DNA of 64,000 nucleotides from Catonia carolina. Lineage: Eukaryota; Arthropoda; Insecta; Hemiptera; Achilidae. The notes under the pieces are model-generated. The model was not told the DNA's origin. It searched no databases and was given only the letters and a program-made list of their open reading frames with translations. Where the stretch lies: NCBI GenBank assembly GCA_035578175.1, contig JAQMRL010000003.1, positions 82,595,969 through 82,659,968 on the forward strand, read 5' to 3'. Below, one piece after another: positions 11,146 to 26,100 of the stretch. Numbering within the stretch: the first letter of the stretch is position 1; the number at the start of each line of letters is the position of its first letter. The position numbers and the translations under genes were made by a program.

Positions 11146-14100
11146 TTAAACAAACACCAAATCGGTTACATTGTTCTTTGTTACTAAATGAACAAGACTG
11201 CCATTTGGTGGACGATCTTCACCTTTGCTCCAGCGGTGGAAAAGGCTGCAAAAAAAAAACAATAAAAATGTAGTTAAATTATACCTTGATTTATAGAAGT
11301 GAGTGAAGATACAACATCTTCTGAAAAAGTTTTAATAATTCAATGGTCTAAATTTTAATGTTTATATACACTGATATATAATTTGATGATAATAAAATGT
11401 GATACATATGTAATTTCTACCTAAAAGTTTAAATAATAAGGTTGACCTAGGTGATATTGTTAAATTTTTTTATTATGAACCTTTCATCAGATCTAGAACA
11501 ATTAATCAGGTTTATCTGCCTTGAGTAAACACTGACCAATACAGTAACAAAATTCTTAATACAAACATTATCCTTATTTAATGAATCTAATTTGGAACAC
11601 AACTCTTTTTGAAGTGACGGGTAAAGTAAACTGGACGAGGCCATCTACCTGAGGGACCGGAGGTTTAAGGAAATCGGATTTTTATCAGTGTAGAAAGGGT
11701 CGCCTATTGTGTTTTATTACTGGTGAAAGGGTCGCCTGTTGTTATGATCCGATGGACTCGTCTAGTTGCCTAAAGGCACTTTCAAAGTTAACTTATTTTA
11801 AACCTATGCCATGCAAATGAACTCGCAGATAACTTAATGATACTTAATGTACATAAATATTATATAACATAATTAAAATCTATTTTAAATTAACAAATGA
11901 AACTTACAAAGTAAAAATATAAAAAGTGCAGTATTGCAACAAGAGAGATGTTATTTCTTGAGTTCTTCGTTTTCACTATTCATGCAGCCACTTTAAATAA
12001 TGTGGAAAATTATTAGTTTTTTCACAATAACCTCCTCATTTACCAAAAGCGGCCACAGAATGTAGCCTTGTCTTCTTTTATTTTGTTTTTATAATTTTGT
12101 AGTTTTTTATTTTTTGTTATATTTCTTTTTTTTGTTACATGCTATTTACTATAAATATTAATGGGGGAAAAAATAATTAATGGCTTGATAAAAATCATGA
12201 AATAAGTCTGGTTAGCCGGATGCATATTTCTCCAAACATATTCTACTAAATACATGTTAAATGTCGATACAGTCATTCGACCAATTCTGTGACGCATATC
12301 CCGTTTAATTTTTGCCCAGTGACTTTCAATGATGACTCTTAAGACAAATATGACTCTTAGACAACTCAACGAGGCCATCGTTACAGGTAGTTTATATGAC
12401 CGCACAGAACAATAGACGGGACAGAACAATAGATGGACAGAATAATAGACGGGTTCACACGACTCTTTCACAGGTCCCTCAGGTAGATGGCATCGTCCAG
12501 TTTACATAACCCAAAGTGACTACTTCTTTTGGCGCGCCTGGTAGTACATAGTGGTTAGCACAACTGGCTTCTACGACAGTATCCCGGAATCGATTCCCAA
12601 TCAGATCTGGCATTTTTTCATCACTCATTTTCATATATCATCATTCTCCACTGTCTGCATTAGCAGAAATTGCAAGTCAGATGTAAAACAAAAAAAAAAA
12701 TTTTTGGCTGAGTTTTTTGCACAGGAAAAATCTTTGGTTTGCCATCACATCACACTCGGCTATCGAAAATTCCCATTAAATAATTACAAAAGTCTTTTTT
12801 ATTTAATTTGTTAACTTAATTAATTAATTAAGTAGTACTTCCTGTCAGTCAGCCCTGTGACTGCTGATTTTTTTTTATAGTTATGAACAATTTACAACAA
12901 AATGTTCACTAATAACTAAAAAAATCACTCACTAATACTACTGTACATACATGTGATGAATTATGTAATACAATGTCATATTAGTTGTAACCATTTCAAA
13001 GCAATAAAAGAATTAGTCATGACAAGATTCTGAGTGAACTAGAACATAGTTCACACAGAAATGATTCACACTCTGATTGCAAAAGATGACACCATTGACA
13101 AAGAAGAACCTCTTCTGTCACTTAAAGGGCTACAAAGATCATTTGAAATTTTGAATGTGCGATTGTTTCCGGGAAAATGACCCAGACAATGTTCGCAGTC
13201 CTAAAGTTATACGCAATGGAACATTAACTAAATTGTTATAAAGCGATATTGAATGAAATTGAAATTAAAAAACCAAAACGACAAATGCAATTCAATTTAA
13301 AAAAAAACCAACGGTTGACGAAGCAGGGTTATCACAATAGGAATAGTATCAGTGTGTTTATGTAGTAGGTTTAGTTATTGTATTCTGAACATACATGCAG
13401 TACATAACATACTGCATGTATGTATAGTAATGTGCACGTGCTTTCATTTAAAAACAATTTATGTACAAACAACATTTATGAACTGCAGTTTATAAATTTT
13501 GTATGTAATATACAAATTACTATTTTCTATTAAGTTTTTATTTTTTATTTACAGTTAGTAGTTAAAACAGCTATTAACCTTTAAAACACGGGATGCTGTT
13601 TCAGTGGCTTTTAACAACAGATGTGTTCAGAGAGTTTTAAAAGAGACGCTCCGTACTAATTGTCAACTTAACCACAGGAAATAGTATAGTTTTCTTGCAG
13701 GGAATTTTCTAATGTGTGTAACAGTGCAATCAGAAATAAGATATCATGAAAGGGAAATTTTTTATTTCAGTTTAAAATGTTGGTAGCATGTAAGAAAATC
13801 CAGTTTTTTGTCGTAGAAGAGGAATGGTTGTTAACACCCACACAAATTAAAATACACGTGTTTCTTGTGTGTGTGTGTGAAGTATGAATGTTTATACGTT
13901 GGTAGTTTGCCCTTGAAAAGGCAGAAGGTCTCATTTAACAGGTTTACGAACGATTTTAGACAAAAATGAATGATTTTTGTTAGTATTGCATTGGCTTAGT
14001 AAAAGCTCTGCCATTTGCGTTCCAGACCTCTTACAATGTTTATCAAAACATGTATTTATACAGTAAGCAATGTTCTATTCAGCTTTGCCCATAAGAACAG

Positions 14101-17100
14101 CCCTAAGTAAATAAGATAAAAGAGTTTATTCGCAAGATCGTTATGATAAATTTGAAGGACATTTTTGTAAAAACATGTACTATTTAAAAAATTTGTAACT
14201 CTTTACAAATTTTTCGGAAAATGAATTGAAAATTACCCATTTTTAAAGAAAATTCTTCTTTACAAAATATATTCTATAAAATATTTTGATAAACTGAATT
14301 TTAAGCCCTTCAGAGTAAAAAATGTACACCAAGTACTTTATATTACCGTGCGAAATTTTTCGCTAGCCACAGCGAAGACAATAGTAAAGTTATTTTCAAA
14401 ATGTTATATTCAAAAAATTGGTACGTATTTCATAAATTAACTGTATTTTTTTCAGAATTTTATATCTATTAGTAAATAAGATAAAAGAATTTATTTGCAA
14501 GACTCTTATGATTAGTTTGATGTTTTGCAAAATTACTAAAACAGTCCGTACGTTAAAGGTTAATAAAATGTGTACACACAGTAAAGGCCAAGCCAATTGC
14601 TGTGAGCGCTGGACTACACGTGCGCATTCATAACTTCGACCCCGCATACCCCACCGACCAACAGTAAAATGTACAGTCAGAGTGTTGTTGAAAATTGACA
14701 ACACCCATTGTATTTTGTAGGCATGCTGTTCCATTGTTGAAAATATATGCTGCACTATTGCAGTACATACAAGACTATACTAATGCAGACGCACGTTTTG
14801 CCCAACGCTCTCCTTATGAAAATCAGGCTATACAGTGAAACTACCATTTAATATTTTGTTTGTGTTCTTATAGGTAACCTAACCTCACTTAGCACTGTTT
14901 TGGTTAATGCTCAGTTTTTACAAAACCAATCAACAGCGCTAAGTAACGGGTTACTATAATCACGAATCAACAAACAGTTTAGTAAAAATTTATAAGTAAG
15001 AAGCAATTAAAGCTGTTTTAAGAAGAATACAGGTTGGTGAGAACCAATAGTGTGTTAATTAGATTGACAACAATTTAAAGAATACACTTCAATGACTTAT
15101 TTATTAGCAAGCTTCATAACAAAATAATGTTTATAGTTAATTAATTACTTTCATAATTAATTAATAAATGCTCTAAATCAGCCAACAGAATTGAAGTATT
15201 ACCTTAAAAAATTTTGTAATAAAATCTTTTGATTAATTAAATCATGAGAAGAAAATTGCTTTTTTGTTTGGATAAAAACCCTACAAATCATACTATATAA
15301 TCACAAAAGCTTTAGCATCTGTTTCTTAAAGACTAATGAAGATCTTTCCCTCACAAGCCATCACAGTTTAAGATAATAATCTTTTTGATGTAGGCTTTTA
15401 AATATATTTAAATTTAAATCTGTACAACAAAAATATAATATACTGCATAGAAAAATTGTACAAATCATTAATAATAAAACTTACGAAAATTTAATTAATG
15501 TTTACAAAATTAACGAGAGATATTTAATAACATCATAGTATTTCCCAAGTGTTACTACTTCTTAGTGTAAAAGCACAATTTATCAGACTGTACGCACATA
15601 AAATTAATCAACAGAATGAAAACAATAAAAGTTGTACAAATGAGACTTACACAATTAGATGTAATTAAAACGGTTGGAATTCATTGTAATTATTGACAAA
15701 ACAAGTACAAGTTAATCAACACAAAATCTAAACACAAGAAATAAACTTACTCAGCGACAAATTCCAATGGTGTCCACGTTGATTTATCAGCATCAGCCAT
15801 CCATTTGCGGTTCATTGGAGTATCAAGTGTGACTGGAAGAATAGCGACAGATAAAGAGTTGGGTGGAAGACCACTGTTTTCAGAAGCTAATGATTTGGTC
15901 AATTGATGTACAGCTGCCTTAGCCATACCATATCCAATCATGCCTATAAAGAGTAACAGATTATAAATTACTATCAATAATAGTAAAGTAAACCTTCACT
16001 TCTTCGATACTCTGTGAACTCCGACACGGTTCGTGGCAAAGTGACATGATGTGGTGTAAATAGCGATCTGGCAGGCAGGTCAGCCCCTTCACTTTCTCCT
16101 CATCCTCGTACCCTTCCGTGGTCCTTGAGTACAATATTGTACAGAAGGGCACCTCAGTTTGTTTGTAATCATTAAAATGGTGCAATTTTCATATTAAAAT
16201 CATTAATGCTTCCTACATATAATATGCCGTAATGCTCTGAATAAATTGATATTTCGATACTTCGACAACCTTTAAGTCCACAGTGTCAAACTATCGACAT
16301 TCTCCTGTATTTACTTACATACAAAGTCATGAAGGAACAAGTCACAGAACTGATACATTTGATCAGGTAAGAGCACATACATTCTAACCTGCCCTTAATG
16401 GAATGTCAGCAGACCAGGAAAAAATTCTTATAAGGGCAGAATTCTGTTGTATACAAGTTGCTAAAACTACTTACCTTTACAGAGTCCTGCAATGTCTTAT
16501 AGCCTTTTGGTGCTGAAAATATCTGAATTTTTTTGGTTTTTGCCGTAATTATTAAGTATTGTACTATAAAAAAACAAAGTACAGTACTGCTACAATTTTA
16601 AAATTTAAATACTGTAGGCCTACACTGCATTATCGAGAAATAGAAGTACATGTCTATTTTGGTTTTTCATTTTTTCATTAAAAATATTGTTGGTAGCCAC
16701 TCTTCCATGATCAAAGAAGTCATCCCCATGACTTTTTATTAGATCTCTACTCAACTGGAAGATTTTTCTTATCTATGTTTTTAAAACACATCGCGTATTG
16801 GCTTTTCCAATGACTAAAGGTTTTTTCAAGTTCACCCAACATAAATCCACAAATAACAACTGTGAGTTGTTCTATGAAATGTTTTCCTGTACAGCATTCT
16901 CTTTTTAAACAACTCTTTTAATAAAAAATGTTTCCATTATTAATTATTTATTCTTATTTACATGTTGGACAGTTTCCGATAAGTGCAGGTAAATTTACAG
17001 TGATTTCCTATAATTAAGTTCACGGGATCAGCAGAATTTTTTGTTTCGGACAGGATTCTGTTATTTCCAGGGTGCGTTAAGAACAGGTTAAGACTGTACT

Positions 17101-20100
17101 AGGAAGTGGTACAAAGTATAAAGCAAAACACCTGGTAGTTATTTGAGTCATGAGTTTGCCATTTGTTTTAACAAGGGATAAAGAGGGAAAGAATCAGTTA
17201 GTATGCGTGACTGCTTTAGTATCAGTTCAGCTAACACAACAATGTACACTATAGCCAGAGTACACACATTATATCACGGAACCTTTTGTTCGTTAACTGT
17301 ACGAATATAACTGTTTGTTAGTCATAAACAGAAATGCTGGTTACTCAAAAACATGGTAAAACCATTCACAGTGCTGAACGAAATCTAATATACAATGTAA
17401 TAAAAAGTTAAGTTGAAGCTAAACAAAAATGCCTTTCTTTCCCTTTTAATGAAAGCCACGAGCGAGCTGCTAACCAATGTGATGTTTCTCTTTCCACAAT
17501 TTGAAATATAAAGAAGGAAATTAAAGACATGAAGAAGCTATTCTTCTTCAACAGTTTTGTTGACACCTGGTACAAAAAGGAAACAGTTCAGTAGATACTA
17601 GTGAGACTTATAGTGAAGACGACGGTGATGGTGATAGCAAAAAAGGCAATTCATTCCTAGAAGATTTTGTTCCAAAAGAATAAGGTAGGTGGTAATTACA
17701 GTTAATCAAACATTTCTATAATGCTTTTCACAGTTGATGAGCTCTGCTATTCCACGCATTTAGACCAATCAGAACATTTGCCAGCGTTGTCAGATTGTAC
17801 GAATGTTTCAGCCTGACAAACATTACGCACACATGCATACAGTATAAGAGCTGCAGTAGTTCACTTGTGTCTTGCATCTCATACTGAACACATCGATTAT
17901 AGAGCATGTTAACATGTAATACTTTATAATATAATCAGCTGGTTGTATGTTCATAGCTTATAATTGTTATTGAAAGACCAAAAAAATGGCTGAAAAAATA
18001 TATAACAGAGCTACGTGAGCAAGTATTGGCAACGTTACTGGCAAGTCATTGGCTAGCTATGAAGTGAGAAGAGGACAATGTGTAAGTTCAGAGCTCATCA
18101 GCTTTGAAAAATAGTATAGTCGTATGATTAAGCTATTGGCAATATTACAGGTCAGATTTTTCTTATAAGGATTACGAAGAAAACATTTTTTCGGTAATAA
18201 ACCACAGCTTAACAAAATGTGAATGGTAACTGCATGGTAGTGAAATACAGTGTCTCACTGTTGAGGTAGGCAACACTGTTAAATTTTCACATCCCTTCCT
18301 CACAGCTAATCCATACACAAAAGGCATTCTCGTGACTGATTCAAAAGACATATTTACCTGGTGTTGGTCCCAGAGCAGGTTTAGCGCCAGGTAAAGAGAT
18401 TAAACCACCCTCCTTCAGATGATGAGCTGCTACTGAAGCAGCAATAACAGAACTCCAGACACTCTGCTTCCACATTAGATCACTATTCTTCACAAATTCT
18501 ACAAGAAAAATATTAAACATGTATTTATTTAAAGTCACAAAAGAACCAAACAGCTTTATTAGATGTATGCACTGCTAACTTCATACTTCACTTCCTTTTT
18601 TACCTCTTACTGACCTACCCTGCTATCTTCGCTGTCACCCAAAAACAGAGGGAGGGCAAATCAATGTTATACAGGGAACATCCTTTCCCAACAATGGTAC
18701 TAGATACTTGGTTTACTTCCCTTTCTCTCGCCCTCCATGAATATTTAAGAAAAGAAAGTATCGTTTTCATGTTGATTTGTCAAAAAAAAAAGTTTTCTTT
18801 GGAAATAGATGTTTTCAAGCTCCCTTAACTGAATAAACATGTTTTTACCGATTGGTCTGTCTGTGTGCGCAACCGAGTGCGTATGTGAACAAAATATTTC
18901 AAGAACAGATCATACACAGTTGAAAATTGGGACTTAAATCAGGTACCACAAGGGGACCCAACACTACTCCTAAGAACAGATAATTTAAGTTGATACTGGG
19001 ACAATTAATAAAAATAACTAAAATACTTTTAATTGACTTAGAAAATGAACCTTTTTGATATACAGTAATTGTACATACTTTTGTGTTAAGGTGGAGGTTA
19101 AACAAGAGGGCCAATTGGGTTTTCCGATACCAGGCCCCATGACTTCTGTTACTCCCATGTAAACATATGTACAATTATGTTTAGTACTGTAAATATTTAA
19201 GCTAGATAAATGATGATATCAAACAGGAAACCCATGATGATGACATCATCATGGGTTTCCTGGTTGATATCCTGGTTTGATATTTCCTGGTTTCCTGGTC
19301 ATCATGGGTTTCCCTAGTAGACATTGTCTACTAGGGAAACCCATGATGACTCATATACTTAAAATATTTTTAATACAATACATTACTGTACAGTATTACT
19401 ACTACAAGACTGTCCTAAAAATATGTACACATATAGTTCCAGTTATTCTGTTTATGTACAGTACTCAGAATCTGAGGTACAGTCACTGTCAGACTGTCAG
19501 TCACTTTTTTTCATATGATTGTAAATCAATCTGTAAATACTAAACATTCAAGTGACATACTTGACATACATTACATACTTGATTACAAGTATTATTATCA
19601 AGTATTAGATCAAGTATTACATACTTGATTTCTATGTATATCTCAGTAGGTCTTCCATGCAGTGGGCCTAGTATTCAGACTAAATTATCTAAATTTAATA
19701 GTTCTAGTAATTTTAATTACAATACACTGTACAAATTTTGTGTCAGAATTTGGTGTGTTTTGTACCACTTGGAAATTAACTACCCATCATGCATTGACCA
19801 CTTTTGTTCAAACCATGGAAAGTCCATACAAAGGTTTCACTGAAAATACAAACGTTTTGATTCAAACTCTCAAATGTCAACGCTGATGAAAGAAGATATA
19901 CAATCAATACTCAAAGATCTTCACAATAATTACTCTAGAAGCTTTACGTAATAATCTGATGAAGCGGTGAGCATCGCAAAAGTGCTCGTTACAAATTGGA
20001 AAAAAGAAAGCAGTAAAATAGGGGTAAATATTAAAAGTTTTTTTAAAAAAACTCTGTCACCTTTGTCCCTTTTTGATTAGGTACTGTGCTGCCGGTTATC

Positions 20101-23100
20101 AAAGCTTCCGACTTAGCGACAGAGGGAACCGCCTGTAGTTCTGAAAGGGGCAGTAGGCCTGTAGCGGTGTACCAACACAGGCCTTTGTGGCAAAGGCTGA
20201 GACCAATAACCGCTCCCTACCACAGCTCTCTTGGTGACTACATAAAGAGCGTTCCACTGAGTCTGAGAGATTCGATTCCGATCCACTCAACAGCAGACAA
20301 GACATCCATCATCAGCACACAGCTACCGGACTCCAGCGAAGACTCATTGACGACCCCTCAAGAGAGTTCGCTTGCTGACCCAACACCGTAAGCTGTCGAC
20401 TATGACCGTCATCACCCGCTGCCACGAGCGATGCCCACGCAGTCCCTTGACCAAGCCTTGCGCCCACCGGGTCCGACGAAGCAGCCATCGACACACTACT
20501 GTGAGGGAAGAAGATGATCTCTCCGCTGGATGACGACACTCTGTGTCACCCATCTCCTTGACCGACTAGATCAACGAGATAAAGAAGGATGATGCTTAGA
20601 GACTTGCAGCAACCAGCAACGCCACAGCCGTTGCTGCAGCTCTCGCAGCCACGCGCTGCCTACACCGGTTTCCTTCAAGATTAGCACAAAGGTCCTTCTC
20701 AGGACCAAGTCACTTAGGTTTTTAGTGTAATCAACCAGCTCGGCAGACACACACATAAACAGCCCTCTACAGGGCCACCAAAAAGTAAAGGTTTCAATTC
20801 GCCATTTAATCTCGCCATCCAGTAACACTCATTACATTATTATGGATTCTGCTGCTATGATGCTAACTTATAACTTAAATAACATTATATTTTATAAATG
20901 GCAAAAGAAAATTAAAAGTACTAAATAATCAGGTTAGCAAATAGAAGTTACATCATCCACTAATTATCCTCTAAAAAGTACTGCCAATAAATTCATAATG
21001 ATTACAACCATCATAAAAATATCGAAACCAAATTAAATAGATACAAAAATACTACAGTCATACCATTAACATGATAAGACCACATTACGTACAATATTGC
21101 GCAATGTATGAAATTCGCAATTTTCTTTGAACAAATCTCCATTAAATCAAAATGATTACGACAATAACCTATTAAAAAACATAACCTATTACAAAACAAC
21201 ATTAAGATAATATATTATCTCTATAATCAATAAACATTATATCAATCATTACCCTCAATAAAGAAATCTAAATACAGAAATGTTATCAACTAAAACACAT
21301 TTTTGAGATACTGTATCTTTAATGAATTTACTGAAATCCATCATAAAATAATAATGTATTTTTAGTTTATTGGCTCAAAATAAAAACATAATGGTAATAG
21401 ACTTTCCTAATTTATCAACAAATTCTATTTATTAACCCTACTTTCTGAAGTTGATTTTAAGTACTACACTCTCATAAATTTTCACAAAAATTTTGGGCAA
21501 GGGATCACCCGAATAAAAACAAATCCAATACATATAGAATGGAATAAGAAAGATAAGAATGAGATTGTACAGACATCTTGTAAGGATAAACAAAGAAAGA
21601 CTTGCAAAGCAAATATTTTGAAAGGCTGAAAGAATACAATACAAAACGATTTTCTGTTAAAAAAATAGAAAAAGACCTGATGACATGGAGGATAAATTTA
21701 ATGTAATTGAAGATAGAAATAAATTCAGAAAAACAATTGAAGAACATAGTGGTCTTCCACAGTAAAAGTTAGCACAAACCAACAAATAGAAAAGTAGACA
21801 TATGAAAGAGAGAAAGAATTTTACAGTTTACTGAAGGATAAATATGAAAAAGAAAACTCAAGCTCTTAAATAATGACCAAGAAAATTGAAGAAATAATAC
21901 ATGCATCACTATTGTAGTTCACGGTTGACTGAAACAGAAAAAACTGGCGTATAACACTCACACAACATTCTCTTGCCAATGTAAATAATGAAAATTATAA
22001 CCTAACTTTATCATGAATGAATGATGACGCTAAATGAAAACTAACCCTTTAGAACTTCAAAATACAGAAAATAACTAATTGACGCTTAACTAGACTCTGA
22101 AGAAAAAATTTTAAGTCAGGGTCCCCAAGTAGTACCCTACCTAACTTAAGTTTCAACAGCATATGGTATTTTGGTCTTGAGATATTTTGTTTACATAGCC
22201 ACACAGAAAATGTAAAAATCGATTGCATATCTGGACAAGAATGGATAAAACACTATAAAAACCTATGGTTCGACGAAGCAGTGCAAGACAGAGATGTGGT
22301 ACAATGTGTTGAATGCCAAGTGGACGACATTACCATTGATGAGCTGCTGTTAGTGATTTAACTATCAAAAAATAGAAAAGCAAGTGGTCTCGATGGAGTA
22401 AATATGGAGCTCATTAAGTATGGAGGTATTCTCCTACATTTGAGATTATTAGTGTTGTACAATATGTGCTGGAAGAACCATAGAGTACCTGCAGAGTGGG
22501 GAACATCTAAAGTTGTGTCCATTCACAAGAAAAAAGATAGAACTAATCCAGAGAACTATCGTGGAATAAGCCTTCTGAACATTGCATACAAGTTATATGC
22601 TGCCATACTGAACAGGCGCTTAAGAGTTGTTGCCGAGACGTTGATAGGAGAAGAACAAATGGGATTTCGCCGAGGTCGGTCATGTATGGATGCTGTTTTC
22701 ACATTAAAACAGATTATTGAGAAGAATCGTGAATACAATTGCGAAACTCACATGGCTTTTATAGATTGGCAGAAAGCATTCGATAATGTTTCAAGAGCCC
22801 AATTGTGGGATATAATGCTCAAAAAAGGATATCCCAAACATCTCGTTGCTGCAATTGCGGGGGCATACATCAATACAGACATTATAATCACATTTGGAAA
22901 CAATAGGAAAACAGAGAAAATTATAATAAATAAAGGTGTAAGACAAGGTTGCCCAATGTCCCCGACTTTGTTCAATATATATACTGACGAGATTCTAGAT
23001 ATTTGGAATCGATATGTTGACTCAGGCATTGAACTTTCTAATAATGCCTTTGTAAACTCTTTACTTTATGCAGACGACACTGTAATCATTTTCGACACAG

Positions 23101-26100
23101 AAGAGAAACTACAATATGGAATATTCAAACTTAACAAAATTGGAGCTGACTTTGGCATGAAGATCTCACCCCAAAAGTCCAAGATAATGGCATTCAGAGG
23201 GAAGTGGCCAGTTAGATCGAAAATTGTGCTTGACAACCACACATTGGATCAAGTAAGAAGTTTCAGTTACTTGGGATGCCACATTTCATTTGATGTAAAT
23301 GATGATGTTGGTGAAAAAAAAACGAGATTCAGTTCTGTTTGTGGCAGTATAAGGAGAGCCTTGGGTAGGAGAACAAGACATGATACCCAACTGAAATTTT
23401 ATAGAGGAATGGCAGTACCGCTAATAGCATACGGTAGCGAGACATGGGTATCTATGAAGAGAACTGAGTCTCGGATACGAGCTGCTGAAATGAGGTTTTT
23501 ACGAGCGGTTAAAGGTTGCACTCGACTAAACAAGATAAGGAATGAAGACATAAGAGCTGAATTACAAGTGGAACCTCTACTGAGTATTTTGAAAAAAAGT
23601 CGTGATAACTGGTCTTGTCATCTACTCCGAATGTCACCCAATAGACTTCCATTGCAGGCATGGGAGTACAAACCTATAGGAAAACGAGATGTGGGAAGGC
23701 CGAGGAAAAAATGGATGCCTGAACAGACCAATAGAGCCTAATCCTTGTAAGAAGATGATGATGATGATGATGAGCCACACAGACCAATTGCTAAAAGCAT
23801 GTATTTAGGGGTCAGGGGGCCTAAAAAACATGTGTTTCCGGTGAAAACTCAAAATGAAAACAATACTAACCTTCCCTATATATTTATACAGAGTAAGCGA
23901 AAACAAAATTTCACGCTCAATGAAATTTATTAGGGAATGTTCATTGAACTTTTAAAATTTTTCTAAATTCATAAAAAAATAAATCTAGCAATAGAAAAAC
24001 ATTTTATGTTATCACCCCAACATAATTCCAAATAAATAGAAGAATAAATCATTCAAATCTCAAAAGAAACACTTCAATAAATATTGTAAGTTAATAAACA
24101 CATACATGCGCACCAAATTACAAACACAGAAATTTTAAAATAAAAAAAATTTATAACTTTATTTATAAGGCCGGTATAACACTACCATAGTTTTAAGTCA
24201 TAGATATATTATCTAATATTTTATGAAAGTAATGGAAAAATATTATAAAACAATAAGTTGCCCAATTACACTACAAAATATATTTCTTAACATCTGTTAT
24301 ACAAAATTAATCATACAACAGTTTTTTGCTTTTGGAGCCTGTTCAAGTTCTATAATTACAATTTGTTTACTTCAAAAAAAGCAACTCAAAAAAGAACAAA
24401 AATGAGATTGGTTAGGCCATGAGTAGCAAGATGCCAAAATTTGGGGATTCACAATCATTTATTCAGAGAACTAAAAATTGAAGATCTAAAATATTACCAG
24501 AAGTATTTAAGAATGGATGACAAGAGTTTTTGTTTTGTGGTATCAAATTGTATAAAGTTATTTTAAAGATAATCCTTACATCTTTAGCTGTACAGCGGAT
24601 AAAAATATTACTACAACCTCTGGGATCGATTGATACATTTGTAAATGTTAGTTTCGGTTTTTATAATCATTACTTTTCACATTGTACAGCAATTCATTCA
24701 CTTCCTATACCGACATTAAAAATTTTGTTGCAGCTACTGTCCACTGAAACTTTTCAGAAACCATTTTTATTTCAAATATGGTAATATATTCTGTTTACGA
24801 GAACATATGATCATATTTTAACTATTATAATACAGTAAAACCTCCTTAATCCGGCATTCTATAGTCCGGAATTGTCTATAATCCGGCATCAACGGCAATA
24901 GACAAAAATTATAGAATTGCCTTCACAATGAACATTGTAAAGTGAGCAACCCGACAGCTACCGCCGACACTCAAGAGCCATAAAGCGTCACGTTTGTAAA
25001 ATTTGCTGAGTCAAATAAACAATACAGTATGGCCGAAGTTAAGAACTTGCATGTAACAAAAAATGATTTTTTAAATAAAAAAAATACTAGTTGTAAGAAC
25101 TAAGTAGATATTAGGTCTTTTTTCCAGCCATCTACCAGTGCTGTTGCTAAAAACCACGAATAGTACAGTACTGTACTGTATTCAAATTTATTTCATCATG
25201 TACTGTACTTAAAAAATGCATTTTAATATTTCTCCTGTACTTATTTATTGATTTATATTGTTTAAATAACCCATGTTTAAATAATAAATACATACAGTAA
25301 AAGTTTCTTGTGCAAATTGTGTTATTTTTTTATACGACTCCTGTATTTTTATAAATAACCTCCATAGTCCGGAATTTCCTTTAATCCGGCAAGCTTTGAG
25401 TCCCAAACGTGCCGGATTAAAGAGGTTCTACTGTATTTGGTTATTACACTGTAATATTTTACATCATTTATATATTTAACGATATATCTGACATAGAACT
25501 ATAGTGTAATAACGGCCTAAGCAAATTGGCAAACCATGATGCAAAAAGAAGAAAGATTGTGGGAATATACCTTTCGAAGCAGCATTTCCACCTGCCCAAC
25601 CACCAGCAACGCAGATGACTGCATCTAATTTCTCACTGCCTAATACAGTACTCACTTGTTTTAATACTGACGATTCCTGAAAACATTTAATTTTTGATAA
25701 CAATATTACAATGTCTGGAAGACTTAATAAATAATGATCAAAAGAGCACATAAAAATTACCATCCAGGCTAGATACAAACAAAATATAATAACCAAACAA
25801 AAAGCACGGATGATGTGTTGGTAAAATAGTGTTAGAAAGAAAATTTAATTATTTAATTCAGACAAACTCAAATGAACACATTCCAATCTGTTCTACACAA
25901 TTCACAAAACACAGTAAGAAAATACTTTTTCAGAACTACAACGTTAGTAAAATGTATGTATATTATTCATGTTTAATATCTTTAAACCTAATTGAACAAT
26001 AGCCAAAGATAATTGAATACAGCAAAATGTGGTTTATCTATACTAATTATAATAAAGAAGAAACGTCTGTTTGTTTGTTTTTTTGTTTGTTTGTATGAGG

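Noticed and set aside
12142..12471. 109-codon minus-strand frame
   Set aside because: Lies inside the 880-bp inverted-repeat element; no transposase motif seen and composition-driven content.
14396..14755. 119-codon minus-strand frame
   Set aside because: It overlaps the end of the piggyBac-like element and has no recognisable domain or splice structure.
15961..16185. 74-codon minus-strand frame next to reductase exon 5
   Set aside because: It lies in intron 4 just beyond the exon acceptor and interrupts no conserved part of the enzyme; the exon phases already close without it.
22556..23029. Minus-strand frames within the reverse transcriptase
   Set aside because: They are shadows of the plus-strand coding frame with its YADD and FIDWQKAFD motifs.
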